From an archaeon (GTDB taxonomy: Archaea; Thermoproteota; Nitrososphaeria; Nitrososphaerales; Gagatemarchaeaceae), in the NCBI GenBank assembly GCA_021819035.1, contig JAKASL010000001.1:372001-436000 (forward strand): 64,000 nt of DNA, given 5' to 3'. Within the stretch, counting starts at the first letter, position 1, and each line of letters begins with the position of its first letter. Position numbers and translations under genes: made by a program. The notes beneath the pieces were generated by a model, which saw only the letters and a program-made list of their open reading frames with translations, did no database searches and was not told the DNA's origin. Below, one piece after another: positions 8,854 to 18,079 of the stretch.

Positions 8854-10293
8854 TTATCTCGCCCCCAGCCTTATCCCCGCCAGCAGCGTCTCCGGCCCCC
8901 CGGTCCACACGGGTGCGCCCTGCATCGGGTCCCCCTTCCCGCAAGTGGCCGCCTCGAACTCCATGTGCCTGCTCCTTGCTTTCACGCTCCCCCATAGCTT
9001 CGGTGTGGTTATCTCCAGGACAGGGGACCTGACCAGTCCTTTCAGCTCTCCATGGTCTATCAGGTAAGCCTCCAGACCCACATACCTCTGGTTCAGCCTC
9101 TTGTCGTCTATGTTCCACTCCGTGAACGACTTGAAGTATACGCCGTGCTTCACCTCTTCGAATATCTCGTCGGTGGAGTAGTCCCCTGGCTCCACGAACG
9201 TGTTAGCCATCCGTATAATGGGCTCCCTGTCGAAGGCGACTGCCCTCGCCGCGCCGTTGCTCTCCACTCCGAACTGACGGGCCGTCGCTCTGTTCTGCAG
9301 GAACTCGTTTATGACCCCTCCCTTGATCAGCGAGCGCTTCTTCGCAGCCACCCCTTCGTCGTCCACCGGGACGTAACCGTTGGAGTGCAGGAGCGTAGGG
9401 TCGTCGCTCACGTTCGCCTCGTCGCTCCCTATCTTCCTTCCAAGGCTGTCTGCCTTGAGATACGACTCCCCAGCCTGGGCCCCCTCCCTCCCCAGGACCC
9501 TGTCCGCCTCCTGCGGATGCCCCACCGACTCGTGGGCCGCAATCCCAGAGAGCTCCGGACCGAGGACGATGTCTATCTCCTCCGTCGGAGGCTTCGCCGA
9601 GGCCTTCAGGACCTTCCCCATCGCCTTCGCTTCCTCGACCACCTTCTCGACGAGCCCTACCCTCTTTACTACTTCGAGCCCTCCAGTCTCCCCCTGCTGG
9701 ATGAACCTCTGGGCGGCAGACCCCGCTTCCACGGCTGTCAGGGAGCCCCCGAAGCTCACGCGCGGGACCCGACCCGCCACTCTGGCGCCGTCGCTGCTGA
9801 CGAAGTATCGCTCCTGGAGCTCGGCGGACAGGTAGAATATCCTCCCGGTCAGCTTCACCCCTGCTCTCCGGTCCGCGACCCTGCCGTCGATGTCCATCAG
9901 CACCTGCTTCATCCAGGCGGAGTCCGCGCTCTCGATCTTCTCTGTCTCAGGGGCCGCCCAGCTTGTCCTGGCAGGCTTGGTCGAGTCGAAGACCACGGGT
10001 CGGCGCAACATCCCCCCTGACGCCTTCGCCAGCCTGACCGCCTTCGCGGCCACCTCGCCCACCGATGTCCTATGCATGGCGTTGGTGGCGGCGAATCCGA
10101 GGGCTCCGCCGGCGATGACCCTGATGCCTATCCCATACCCCTCGACGAACACGGACGGCTGTGGCTCCCCGTTCTTCAGTCCGAACTCCCTCTCCCATGT
10201 AGCCTGCACCCTGGCTTCGGCATATGACGCCCCCGCCTTCAGGGCCTTCGAGACGCCCGCTTCCGCGAGGTCCCTCGCCTCCTGAACCCGCAT
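8854..10293 (-). CDS. tldD: TldD-family zinc metalloprotease
   Basis: A 479-residue TldD protein with the zinc motif HESVGHPQEAD (about residue 250; HExxxH) and the C-terminal CGKGDPMQG block typical of the family. TldD/TldE complexes degrade unfolded peptides or process modified peptides. The reading frame opens at TTG 10308, but ATG 10293 is preferred because TTAAG near 10317-10321 lies about 26 nt upstream. It is the first gene of a two-gene tldD-tldE operon. Confidence 0.92.
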   Translation of the reverse strand: MRVQEARDLAEAGVSKALKAGASYAEARVQATWEREFGLKNGEPQPSVFVEGYGIGIRVIAGGALGFAATNAMHRTSVGEVAAKAVRLAKASGGMLRRPVVFDSTKPARTSWAAPETEKIESADSAWMKQVLMDIDGRVADRRAGVKLTGRIFYLSAELQERYFVSSDGARVAGRVPRVSFGGSLTAVEAGSAAQRFIQQGETGGLEVVKRVGLVEKVVEEAKAMGKVLKASAKPPTEEIDIVLGPELSGIAAHESVGHPQEADRVLGREGAQAGESYLKADSLGRKIGSDEANVSDDPTLLHSNGYVPVDDEGVAAKKRSLIKGGVINEFLQNRATARQFGVESNGAARAVAFDREPIIRMANTFVEPGDYSTDEIFEEVKHGVYFKSFTEWNIDDKRLNQRYVGLEAYLIDHGELKGLVRSPVLEITTPKLWGSVKARSRHMEFEAATCGKGDPMQGAPVWTGGPETLLAGIRLGAR

Positions 10294-10371
10294 ACCCCCC
10301 TTCTCCAACGGTGGTTCTTAACCTGCTCCGCGCTCTGACTCTGGCCCAGAGCCGCCAGCTCTCGCTGGCGT

Positions 10372-10971
10372 CTAATGGCGGTCTCCCAGGGACCTTATGA
10401 AACGCGCAGTCTCGGACGGCCCCCCAGCGAGGTACGTCCTGATGCCTAGCGGTCCGGCCGCCTCGATGTTCTCGAGGACGTCGTCTACGAAGGTGCACTC
10501 GCCCGGTGGGGACCTCGCCTTCCCAAGGGCGAGCCGGTAGATCGCTGGGTCGGGCTTGACGACGCCGTGCTCAAACGACAGCACGGCGGACCCGAAGAGG
10601 GAGCTGATCCCGAACTTCCTCTGGAGGGAATCCCACACCTCCCAGGACATGTTGCTCAGGGCCATTACCTCCCAGTCTCCGCGGCGCCCCAAGGCTCGGA
10701 CGGCGTCCCACACCGGCTGAACCTTCCTCAACGCTGCGTCCAGCGTCTCCTCGAAGCGCGCGAACGGGTAGTCATCTCCGAGGGCGCCTGCCAGCGTCCG
10801 ATGGACCCCTGCCAGGGTCAATTCCCCTATGTCGAGCCTCTTGCTGAGCGCCGAGAGCAGCCTAAACACCTCCCCCGGGTCCCTGCCGAGCTGCTCGCCG
10901 ACCTCCTGCGACGTCCTCTTCCATGGGTTCTCGATTAGGACACCCCCAACGTCGCAGAGGAGGGTAGGCAA
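10372..10971 (-). CDS. HAD-superfamily hydrolase (subfamily IA-like)
   Basis: A 199-residue HAD hydrolase. Motif I is CDVGGVL near the N-terminus, with Gly in place of the second catalytic Asp (DxGG instead of DxD), as in several HAD-IA members. Motif II is LSNMS, motif III is the lysine of HGVVKPDPAIY, and motif IV is FVDDVLENIEAA. Phosphatase or dehalogenase-type activity is inferred from the family and the substrate is unknown. The RNase J gene follows with its stop 14 nt before this start codon on the same strand. Confidence 0.82.
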   Translation of the reverse strand: MPTLLCDVGGVLIENPWKRTSQEVGEQLGRDPGEVFRLLSALSKRLDIGELTLAGVHRTLAGALGDDYPFARFEETLDAALRKVQPVWDAVRALGRRGDWEVMALSNMSWEVWDSLQRKFGISSLFGSAVLSFEHGVVKPDPAIYRLALGKARSPPGECTFVDDVLENIEAAGPLGIRTYLAGGPSETARFIRSLGDRH

Positions 10972-10985
10972 CGGGCGGGGCCGGG

Positions 10986-12353
10986 CTAGCCCACTATATC
11001 TACTGGTCTCCCCTTGACGGGGACCTCGACCTTCATCCCCCTGCGTCTAACCCGCGGGGCGAACGACTCGGGGTGCTCCGTGTGGATGGGGACGACCTTG
11101 GCGGCGCCCACCCTTTCTACGAGGGAGAAGACCCCTTCCTCTGGCGCGTGGCCTGACGCGTGTAGCTGGGTGTACCTGAATCCGAAGTGGCGGATCCAGT
11201 TCTTGACCACCGCCTCCTCCTTCTCCCCTTCTTCGTTGAACGCCTCGGTCGCCGAGTGGATGTAAGTCCCTCCTCTGTTGGGCCTGACGTCTATCAGCTC
11301 CGGGAAGTCCCACGACTCGAGGTGGAGGAAGTAGTCCGTCTGATGCGTTCCTACCTCCGCTGCCGTCACTCCGCGGTCCAGGAACTTCCGCTCCCACCTG
11401 TAGTAGTCCGAGTCGTCGATCCCGCCTGTCTTCTTCCTCTTCACGTATACGTCGAGGTCCTTCCCGACACTCGGGACCCTGAGCTTCTTGTCCTCCTTCA
11501 GCTTCTCGAGCAGGTTCGCCATCCTCATCGACACGACCACCCTCCGCCCCGTGCCTTGGCAGGCGTCGAAGAAAGTATTGATCCTGTCGACGTCGTTCCC
11601 CCGGAACGACGAAAAGACGAGCCCTTTCGAGCCGGCGACCAGCTTCCGAGCCTCCTCGAGGACTGCTTTCTCTGAGATGCCAGACTTCCCGTCACCCTGC
11701 CCTACCCTCGTCCCCTCCGTCAAGAGTGTCCCCGGCCTTTCACTGCGCGCCGTTTCGATGAAATCCAGGGTCATGGCGCCCGCACGCCCATGGAACCGGA
11801 AGTCTCCTGTGTACGCGACGGCGCCCTCGCTCATATGCACGACGAAACCGTAGGCCCCAGGTATGGAGTGGTCGACGTGGACCGGGACGAACTCCATCGG
11901 TCCGATCCTGAACCGCGCCCCGGTCCTGAACCTCCTGATCTCGTGGTCGTCGAGGGGGGAACTCCTCGCGCCGCTGTAAGCCTCGTGGATCAGCGACGTG
12001 GTCTCGCCGCAGTAGACGGGTATCTTAGGGTCTGTGAACCCTATCCTTCCAGTGTGGTCTGAGTGGTAGTGGCTGAGGACGATGGCATCGACTTCGGCGC
12101 TCCCGTATCTCATATGCGTGTTCTGGAGCGCCCTCTCGGAGTACAGCCCCGGAATCTCCGGGAGGAGGCCGAACTCGAAAAGATCCCCTGCCCCGTTCAC
12201 CGCCCTCGGGGAGATGTTGCCGTCGAAGAACTCGCCCCCGTCCGAGAACCCGGTCCCAAAGTCTAGCAGCACCCTGACGCCCTTGTCCTCGAGGAGGAAC
12301 TTGTTCCCGCCAATCTCTCCTACGCCCCCGAAGAGTGTGAGCCGGGAGGGCAC
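10986..12353 (-). CDS. rnj: RNase J-like beta-CASP metallo-beta-lactamase ribonuclease
   Basis: A 455-residue beta-CASP nuclease of the RNase J group, which degrades or trims RNA 5' to 3' and sometimes cuts endonucleolytically. The metallo-beta-lactamase motif HYHSDHTG (about 94-101) supplies zinc ligands, VDHS and YTGDFRFHG are further motifs, and the C-terminal HASGHA and PIHTEHPE blocks are the beta-CASP/RNase J motifs. The protein starts directly with LTLFGGVGEIGGN, as expected. GTG 12353 is about 26 nt downstream of a TTAACTAG box, implying a leaderless mRNA. Confidence 0.88.
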   Translation of the reverse strand: MPSRLTLFGGVGEIGGNKFLLEDKGVRVLLDFGTGFSDGGEFFDGNISPRAVNGAGDLFEFGLLPEIPGLYSERALQNTHMRYGSAEVDAIVLSHYHSDHTGRIGFTDPKIPVYCGETTSLIHEAYSGARSSPLDDHEIRRFRTGARFRIGPMEFVPVHVDHSIPGAYGFVVHMSEGAVAYTGDFRFHGRAGAMTLDFIETARSERPGTLLTEGTRVGQGDGKSGISEKAVLEEARKLVAGSKGLVFSSFRGNDVDRINTFFDACQGTGRRVVVSMRMANLLEKLKEDKKLRVPSVGKDLDVYVKRKKTGGIDDSDYYRWERKFLDRGVTAAEVGTHQTDYFLHLESWDFPELIDVRPNRGGTYIHSATEAFNEEGEKEEAVVKNWIRHFGFRYTQLHASGHAPEEGVFSLVERVGAAKVVPIHTEHPESFAPRVRRRGMKVEVPVKGRPVDIVG

Positions 12354-12487
12354 GCCCCTGAACCCCCCGGAGCCCTAGTTAATCGTTGCAGCGCAGCCAT
12401 CTGCGGCGCCTGGCCTAGACGACTCTCCGGGGGGAGTAGGGGAGGGTCAACAATTCACCTAGAACGAATAAATACGAAGCCTCAGGG

Positions 12488-12628
12488 ATGGAGTACAGGT
12501 TGTCCCAAGTCCTGCCGGCCCTGCAGGCAGCGGGCTCGGACACGCTCACCGCCGTCGCAGTCCTAGTGGTCGCCATAGCCGTCGCAGGCATCGCGATTCT
12601 CATCCTGTTCGCGAAGAAGAAGATCTAG
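12488..12628 (+). CDS. Small single-span membrane protein (46 aa)
   Basis: A 46-residue reading frame (ATG 12488, TAG 12626). An amphipathic N-terminus (MEYRLSQVLPALQAAG) is followed by one strongly hydrophobic helix (about residues 20-41) and a basic FAKKKI tail, which predicts a cytosolic C-terminus. It lies 6 nt before a HAD hydrolase gene, so the two are probably co-transcribed. An A/T-rich AATAAATA block at 12467-12474 precedes it, though the spacing to the ATG is slightly short for a TATA box. Function is unknown. Confidence 0.5.
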   Translation: MEYRLSQVLPALQAAGSDTLTAVAVLVVAIAVAGIAILILFAKKKI

Positions 12629-12634
12629 GGCCAT

Positions 12635-13339
12635 ATGGCGATCGGAGCCATCTTCGACCTCGACGGCACCCTGGTGGCCTTCAACCTGGACCTCAGGGGC
12701 GCCAGGAAAGAGGTCATCGAGGAGCTGGGGCGCCGAGGGTATGTCACTTCAGCCCTGGACCCCTCTGCATACACCCAGATGATACTGGACGCCGCGAAGG
12801 CGCAGACGCCGAAGGGGGAGGAGCGCCGCTTCGAGGAGGCACGAAGGGCCGCCTTCGACATACTTGACAGGTTCGAAGCAGCGGGGGTAGCCGGGGCCGA
12901 GCCCCTCCCAGGCATCAGAGATGCGCTAGATCAGCTCCGCCGCAGTGGCATCAGGATGGCCGTCCTGACCAACAGCGGAAGGAAGGCCGCCTCGGCAGAG
13001 CTGGAGAGCGCGGGGATCGGAGGCTACTTCGAGTTCGTCCTCACGCGAGACGAGACTGTGATGATGAAGCCCGCTCCCGAGGGTGTGGCAATGGCGGCGG
13101 CCAGGCTCGGCCTTGCCAGGGACTCGACATATTACGTCGGGGACAGCCCATACGACGTCCGGGCGGCCAAGGCGGCGGGAGTGAAGGCCATAGGGATCGC
13201 CACAGGCAGCCACCCTGTGGATAGGCTGCGGAGCGAAGGAGCAGACTACGCGGCCGTGTCCGTCACAGAGCTGAAGTCCTTCTTCGATGGCCTGGAGAAA
13301 CAGGAGCGCGCCTCCGCGTTCCGCCACCCAACCGGCTAG
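12635..13339 (+). CDS. HAD-superfamily phosphatase (phosphoglycolate phosphatase-like)
   Basis: A 234-residue HAD hydrolase. Motif I FDLDGTL (about 6-12) has both catalytic aspartates, with a helical cap after it. Motif II is LTNSG, motif III the lysine in MMKPAPEG, and motif IV is YYVGDSPYDVRAA, with the double acidic pattern of phosphatases. It most resembles phosphoglycolate phosphatase/Gph-type enzymes. The substrate is not determinable. It starts 6 nt after a small membrane protein gene. Confidence 0.85.
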   Translation: MAIGAIFDLDGTLVAFNLDLRGARKEVIEELGRRGYVTSALDPSAYTQMILDAAKAQTPKGEERRFEEARRAAFDILDRFEAAGVAGAEPLPGIRDALDQLRRSGIRMAVLTNSGRKAASAELESAGIGGYFEFVLTRDETVMMKPAPEGVAMAAARLGLARDSTYYVGDSPYDVRAAKAAGVKAIGIATGSHPVDRLRSEGADYAAVSVTELKSFFDGLEKQERASAFRHPTG

Positions 13340-13406
13340 CTTCGTCGCCGACCGGGGCGCGGAATCCATAAAGCGGACCCCGGAGAAGTGTATTCGGGTT
13401 TTTGAG

Positions 13407-13766
13407 ATGCCAGGCGAAAGAACAAGCACGCCGTACTACATCGTCGGCCTCCCCGAGGAACCACTGGAGGCCTCGGAGGCCAAGGCGAAGTTCGAGAGGC
13501 TGTCCGCGGAGCTATGCAAGGTGTTCCCACACATCGAGGAGATAAGGGCGGTGGTGAAACCGAAGAAGCCAGCAGCGGACCATGCCAGATACGAAGTCTC
13601 CGTCGAGATATTCACCCCCGGCGGCAACCACTCCTTCACCGAGACAGGTTACAACCTGGCCAGCGTCTTCGAGACCATGGGCCCCAAGATGAAGAGGCTG
13701 CTCTCTTCGAGGCAGTCAAGGGTTACCGCCACCGGCGGCGCAACCCTCAGGAAGGGCGCCATCTAG
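13407..13766 (+). CDS. Conserved small protein, possibly HPF-like fold
   Basis: A 119-residue protein I do not recognise by name. The alternation of predicted strand (PYYIVGLPE), helix (SEAKAKFERLSAELCKVF), strands (EIRAVVKPKK, YEVSVEIFTPGG) and helix (ASVFETMGPKMKRLL) recalls the beta-alpha-beta-beta-beta-alpha layout of ribosome hibernation factors. This is only a fold guess. ATG 13407 is preferred over upstream frame because a TATA-like CCATAAAG (about 13366-13373) would start the transcript roughly 10 nt before it. Its stop overlaps the 3' end of the convergent aminopeptidase gene by 4 nt. Confidence 0.65.
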   Translation: MPGERTSTPYYIVGLPEEPLEASEAKAKFERLSAELCKVFPHIEEIRAVVKPKKPAADHARYEVSVEIFTPGGNHSFTETGYNLASVFETMGPKMKRLLSSRQSRVTATGGATLRKGAI

Positions 13767-16258
13767 GCGGCCGTCTTCGCGGCCGACAGTCTCATCTCCC
13801 GCCGGAGCCCTTCCACCTCCCCTCTGAGCCTTTCCAGCTCCTCAGAGGCTCCGGCCGACGCGGCAATCTCATGGTACAGCTCCAGCGCCTTCCTCCTGAG
13901 CCCGGCTCGCATGTCAGACCTTGAGACCTCCCTCAGCGCGTCGAGGAGCCTCCTGTCCTGCGTCTGCTTGACCACAGTCGTGAGGAGTATCTGCCTGACC
14001 CTGTACTCCTTGTCGTGGAGGAGGATCTCCTTGATGATGGGGAACTCTTCGTCGAGGATCGTACCTCTCTCCTTGATCGCCTTCAAGGCGCCTATCCTCA
14101 CCCTGGTCGGTCGGCCGTACGCCAGAGATTCCTCCACGATCCCCTTCGCCTCCTCGTCCTTCAGCTTCCCCATGGCAGCCACGCACGCCTCGGCCAGCGT
14201 GTCGTTGGCCGTGCTGACTTTCATTGCCTCCTTCAGGTGCTGCAGCGCCCCCTCCGGCCATGACTTCGCCAGGCTTAGGGCAGCCTCACACCTCACATAG
14301 GGGCTCTCGTCCTCCTTCAGTGCCTTGAGGAGGACCCTCCTCGCCCTCTCGTCCTCGAAGTTCCCTAGGGCGGCGACGAGCCCCCTCCTGGTGTGCCTCT
14401 CCTTGGGGAGTCCTACGCCGAGGAGCGCCGCCAGCGCACCGTCCGTGCCTATTTCACCCAGCGCCCTGAGGGCAGAGGCTCTTACGTGCCAGAACTGCTC
14501 TCTGGCCGCAGCCTTCGCCAGCCCTCCGACCGCAGAGGGGTCCTTCATCTCGCCGAGCTGCTTGGCCGCCTGGGCCCTGCTCAGGGCGTCCTCGCTCTGC
14601 TCGAGCTGGTTTAGCAACATCCCGACTGTCTTGTCGAACTTCACCCTCTTCAGGAGCCACCCCCTGGGGTCGAACTCCACGACGGACGGCTTCGACGGTA
14701 GCCGGAAGGTGAACGCCTGGTCGGCCGAGTCCAGAAGCACGCGGTGGCTCTCCCTCTTCCCTCCTAGATAGAATACCATCTCGCAGGGGAGCTTGAACAC
14801 CGGCGTCCCGTCATCGGTCTTCTGTGTCTGCCTCACCCTGAGGGTAGCTGCCGAAGTGGCGTCGTCCCAGCTGTATGCGACGTCGAACTCAGGATGGCCC
14901 GGCTTGTAGAAAGCCTGTTCGAAGAACTCCTCCAGCTGCATCCCGCTGGCCTTCTCCATGGCACGCCTGAGGTCGACGGTCTCTGCGGTGGAGGCCGCAT
15001 GCGACTTCAGGTAGAGTGAGATACCGCGGAAGAACGCCCCGTCCCCTACTATGAACCTGAGCTCGTGGAGCCTAGATGCCCCCTTGGGGTAGAGGTGGCT
15101 GTCGAAAAGGTCGTCTGGCCAGACGTATTCCCTTTCCACTATGGGCCTCCTGTACTCCTTCTCGTCCTCCTCGAAGTAGTCCTGCGTCCTATGGTCGAGG
15201 TGCCAGATCATCTCGTCGGTCCCCCGGGTCTTCTCCAGGTAGAGCTCCTGGAAGTAGGAGGCGAAGCCTTCGTTCAGCCAGGCGTGGGGCCAGTCGGCGC
15301 AGGTGACATAGTCGCCGAACCACTGGTGGGCAAGCTCGTGCGAGACGAGGTCTACGGGCCTCTGGGTCACGTTGGCGTAGCTCACCGAGAAGTCCTCCTC
15401 GGAAGCGGCGTCGGGGAAGTAGTTGTCTGCCAGTGTCGTGGCGTTGAGGTTCTCCTCGCCTCCCGCGACGAAGTCCTGCACAGCAGACTGGTCGTATTTG
15501 AGGTAGGGGTACTTGACCCCGGTCAGGTCTTCGAACACCTCGATCATCCTCGGCGTCTCCCCGAAGTATCTGAGCGCGTCTTCCCTCTTGGACTCGGGGA
15601 AGTTGTAGTTCAGGGGTACTCCGCGCGCCTCCTGGCTGATCACCCCGAATCTCCCTGCGACGAAGGACGTCAGATAGCAGGAGTGGGGGACCTCCTCAAG
15701 CCAGTGGAACGTAGCCCTGTCCCCTTCGACCTTCGACGACAGCAGCTTCCCGTTCGATATCACTCTGAAGTCCTTAGGGACAGTCAGCACCAGCTCGCTG
15801 CTCGACTTGTCCCCCGGGTGGTCGTGGCAGGGGAACCAGTAGCGCGACTCTTCGGTCTCTGTGTGGGTCCAGGCCTGGACCTCCTTCTCAGGGTGCTCCT
15901 TGTCAGGGCCAGTGAAGTACACCCCGATCTTGGGGGACGCCGAGTACTCCACCCTTATCTCGCTCTTCTCCTCGCCGGCAGGGAGGGGCACCTCTAGAGT
16001 GGTCCCGTCGTACTCGTAGGCGACCTCTCTCCCGTCCACTCGGACCTCAGCCACCTCCATGCTGCAGGCATCCAGCCGGGCAGACCTCAGCCCCTCTTTG
16101 ATGGGCTCTATCTGCAGGGTGCACGACCCCGAGATCCTCTTCTTCTCGAAGTCGACCGCGAGCTCTATTTTGGTGTGTGCGGTATGGAACTCAAGGGGCG
16201 GGGGGTAGTGCGGCCTCGACTCCGGCAGTTTGAAGGACCTGTGCGCCTCTGGTGACAT
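13763..16258 (-). CDS. M1-family zinc aminopeptidase with C-terminal HEAT repeats
   Basis: An 831-residue gluzincin aminopeptidase. The N-terminal beta domain (1-200) precedes the catalytic domain with the exopeptidase loop GGEEN (about 268; usually GAMEN), the zinc motif HELAHQWFGD (about 305) and the third ligand in NEGFASYF 18 residues on. After about residue 540 the protein switches to HEAT-type helical repeats (ALRALGEIGTDGALAALL, VRCEAALSLAK), ending in a short coiled coil. It probably trims peptides from the N-terminus in the cytosol, as no signal peptide is visible. ATG 16258 has a purine-rich GAGGAGGA about 10 nt upstream. Confidence 0.9.
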   Translation of the reverse strand: MSPEAHRSFKLPESRPHYPPPLEFHTAHTKIELAVDFEKKRISGSCTLQIEPIKEGLRSARLDACSMEVAEVRVDGREVAYEYDGTTLEVPLPAGEEKSEIRVEYSASPKIGVYFTGPDKEHPEKEVQAWTHTETEESRYWFPCHDHPGDKSSSELVLTVPKDFRVISNGKLLSSKVEGDRATFHWLEEVPHSCYLTSFVAGRFGVISQEARGVPLNYNFPESKREDALRYFGETPRMIEVFEDLTGVKYPYLKYDQSAVQDFVAGGEENLNATTLADNYFPDAASEEDFSVSYANVTQRPVDLVSHELAHQWFGDYVTCADWPHAWLNEGFASYFQELYLEKTRGTDEMIWHLDHRTQDYFEEDEKEYRRPIVEREYVWPDDLFDSHLYPKGASRLHELRFIVGDGAFFRGISLYLKSHAASTAETVDLRRAMEKASGMQLEEFFEQAFYKPGHPEFDVAYSWDDATSAATLRVRQTQKTDDGTPVFKLPCEMVFYLGGKRESHRVLLDSADQAFTFRLPSKPSVVEFDPRGWLLKRVKFDKTVGMLLNQLEQSEDALSRAQAAKQLGEMKDPSAVGGLAKAAAREQFWHVRASALRALGEIGTDGALAALLGVGLPKERHTRRGLVAALGNFEDERARRVLLKALKEDESPYVRCEAALSLAKSWPEGALQHLKEAMKVSTANDTLAEACVAAMGKLKDEEAKGIVEESLAYGRPTRVRIGALKAIKERGTILDEEFPIIKEILLHDKEYRVRQILLTTVVKQTQDRRLLDALREVSRSDMRAGLRRKALELYHEIAASAGASEELERLRGEVEGLRREMRLSAAKTAA

Positions 16259-16369
16259 GGGCTTTCCTCCTCAGCCACGTTTCAAAAGACTTTCGAGGAG
16301 CCCTGGCCCTTCGTTTGCGTGCCGTTTGCACCGGATATTCTGAAATAACCGGGAGCGCGGAGGCGGACT

Positions 16370-16738
16370 ATGAGCGCTCTGTCGAGGGCGATTCAGGGTG
16401 CAATCATCTTCGCGACCCTCTTCGGCGTCCCATTCCTCTACGAGGTCCGCCCAGTGCTCCCGGCGGATATCTTCTACTCAGTGGCCTTGGGGGAAGTTCT
16501 ATTCGTTGTCGACAGCGCCCTCACCTTCGTCCGGCCGAAGGGTTCCTACTACCTTGGGCTCGTCCTCGCAGCCGTCGCCTTCGTCGCCACCGTCTCGCAG
16601 CCCGCGCACTATCAGCTCGTGGCGAGCGGAGACCTGGCCGCGACTGCCACCTTGCTGGTCGGGCTCGCCACCGAGGTGCTGATCATCGTCCTCGTGGGCT
16701 GGTACGCTGTCTCAAGCGGGCGAGCCCGTGCGGGCTGA
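16370..16738 (+). CDS. Four-helix membrane protein of unknown function
   Basis: A 122-residue protein made almost entirely of four hydrophobic segments (about 8-26, 36-52, 60-78 and 88-112) with short loops. I do not recognise the family. A GAAATAACC box around 16340 is about 26 nt upstream of ATG 16370. It stands alone between two minus-strand genes. Confidence 0.65.
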   Translation: MSALSRAIQGAIIFATLFGVPFLYEVRPVLPADIFYSVALGEVLFVVDSALTFVRPKGSYYLGLVLAAVAFVATVSQPAHYQLVASGDLAATATLLVGLATEVLIIVLVGWYAVSSGRARAG

Positions 16739-16755
16739 CGGTGGAGCCGGCCCCC

Positions 16756-18027
16756 CTAGATGTATCCCCAGCTGATCAGCAGGTCGCTCTCGCGGGCCCA
16801 TCGCTGGCCTATGTCGTTCCGATAGAACATGTTGGGGATCATCACGTTCTTCACGTTCTGATACGCCCTATCGATGGCGTCGGCCATCGTGGCCCCTGAG
16901 CCGGTGACGACCAGGGCGTAGCCCGAGTTCCCTGCGATGCGCCAGTCCCCTCCCTCCTGTTTCACCTCGCCTATGTGCACGCCGTCGAGGGCCTGGCGCC
17001 TGAAGAGGATGGTCGCCCCCTCTGAGTACTTCCTGAACGCCTTCTCGTCCTCGAAGGGCCAGGGGGGGATCGCGACGACGACGCCCACCTGGTACCCCTT
17101 CTTCGCCTTCAGCTGCGCCTCGTTGCCGTGGGCCAGGTCGTAGAGGAACTGGCCCCATTCGCTGGTAATCCCCTCCATCTGTATGCTGATCATCGGGTAG
17201 CCGAATCTCGGCGTCCACTCGAGGGGCCAGATCCCCTTCCCGTTCACTATGCAGTTGATGTCTATGTATCCTACGAACTTGCTGGCAGCCAACTTTTCCC
17301 TCGTCTTGGCCAGGGTGCGTTCGAAGATAGGGCTGTCCTTGGTCCAATAGCAGAAGTTGCCCATCTCCCCGGTGCTGGGGCCGAGCTCCCCTGGGAACAG
17401 CCTCTTGTGTTCGAAGTTCACGCAGACCGGCAACACGAAGTCTTTACCGTTGAAGAACGCCCCCACCGCTACCTCCACCCCTTCGGCGTACTTCTGGAGC
17501 TGGAACTCCTTGATCTTCTTGGACCACGTCGCCTTGTAGTGCTCCAGGACCTGGAGTATGTCCTTGCCGTCCGCCTCCTGGCCGATGAAGAGGAGTTCCT
17601 TCTCGCTCTGCGCCTTCCCGCTGGGTTTCAGGACGTACCTGTCAGGGTTCCTTCTAACGAACTCTGTCGCCTCGTCGAAGGAGATGAAGTTCCAGCTGGG
17701 GAGGACGTCCACCCCGACCGAGTTCAGCTCCGACTGGCCGAACTCCCTGTCCAGCTCGAGCTTGTCTGTGTAGGGGTTCCCTCCGACGACGAACTTCCCC
17801 TCGCTGCGGAGCTGCTCAGCCTTGGCTCCGGTCCCCACGTCGTCGAAGACGATGACATCTGCCCAGTCCTTGAGCGAGTCCCACTCATCCACCTTGTCGA
17901 AGAAACCCAGTCCGACGTCCTTCTCCCCCTGGCCGTGGCAGTACATCTTGACTTCGTGCCCCTCCTTCTTCAGCTGCCATGCAAGGTCCGCCGACAGGCT
18001 TTCTTCGGTAACGAAGAGAAACTTCAT
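16756..18027 (-). CDS. PurD-like ATP-grasp ligase (phosphoribosylamine-glycine ligase family)
   Basis: A 423-residue ATP-grasp enzyme related to GAR synthetase (PurD), which ligates glycine to phosphoribosylamine in purine synthesis. YVLKPSGKAQSEKELLF is the ATP-binding lysine loop, GELGPSTGEMG and EWTPRFGYPMISIQM are PurD-type active-site segments, and the N-terminus MKFLFVTEES starts a Rossmann-like strand. Other pur genes are absent here, and the N-terminal domain is more divergent than in true PurD, so a different amino-acid ligase remains possible. A TATA-like ATTAACG at about 18055 is 27 nt before ATG 18027. Confidence 0.78.
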   Translation of the reverse strand: MKFLFVTEESLSADLAWQLKKEGHEVKMYCHGQGEKDVGLGFFDKVDEWDSLKDWADVIVFDDVGTGAKAEQLRSEGKFVVGGNPYTDKLELDREFGQSELNSVGVDVLPSWNFISFDEATEFVRRNPDRYVLKPSGKAQSEKELLFIGQEADGKDILQVLEHYKATWSKKIKEFQLQKYAEGVEVAVGAFFNGKDFVLPVCVNFEHKRLFPGELGPSTGEMGNFCYWTKDSPIFERTLAKTREKLAASKFVGYIDINCIVNGKGIWPLEWTPRFGYPMISIQMEGITSEWGQFLYDLAHGNEAQLKAKKGYQVGVVVAIPPWPFEDEKAFRKYSEGATILFRRQALDGVHIGEVKQEGGDWRIAGNSGYALVVTGSGATMADAIDRAYQNVKNVMIPNMFYRNDIGQRWARESDLLISWGYI

Positions 18028-18079
18028 CAGGTAATGTTCCGAGTTTATTGCTCGTTAATATCTGTTGGCTGGTCCCCGG

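Noticed and set aside
8852-9118. N-terminal extension of TldE
   Set aside because: The extension lies entirely antisense-quality within tldD on the same strand; GTG 8851 right after the tldD stop gives the normal length.
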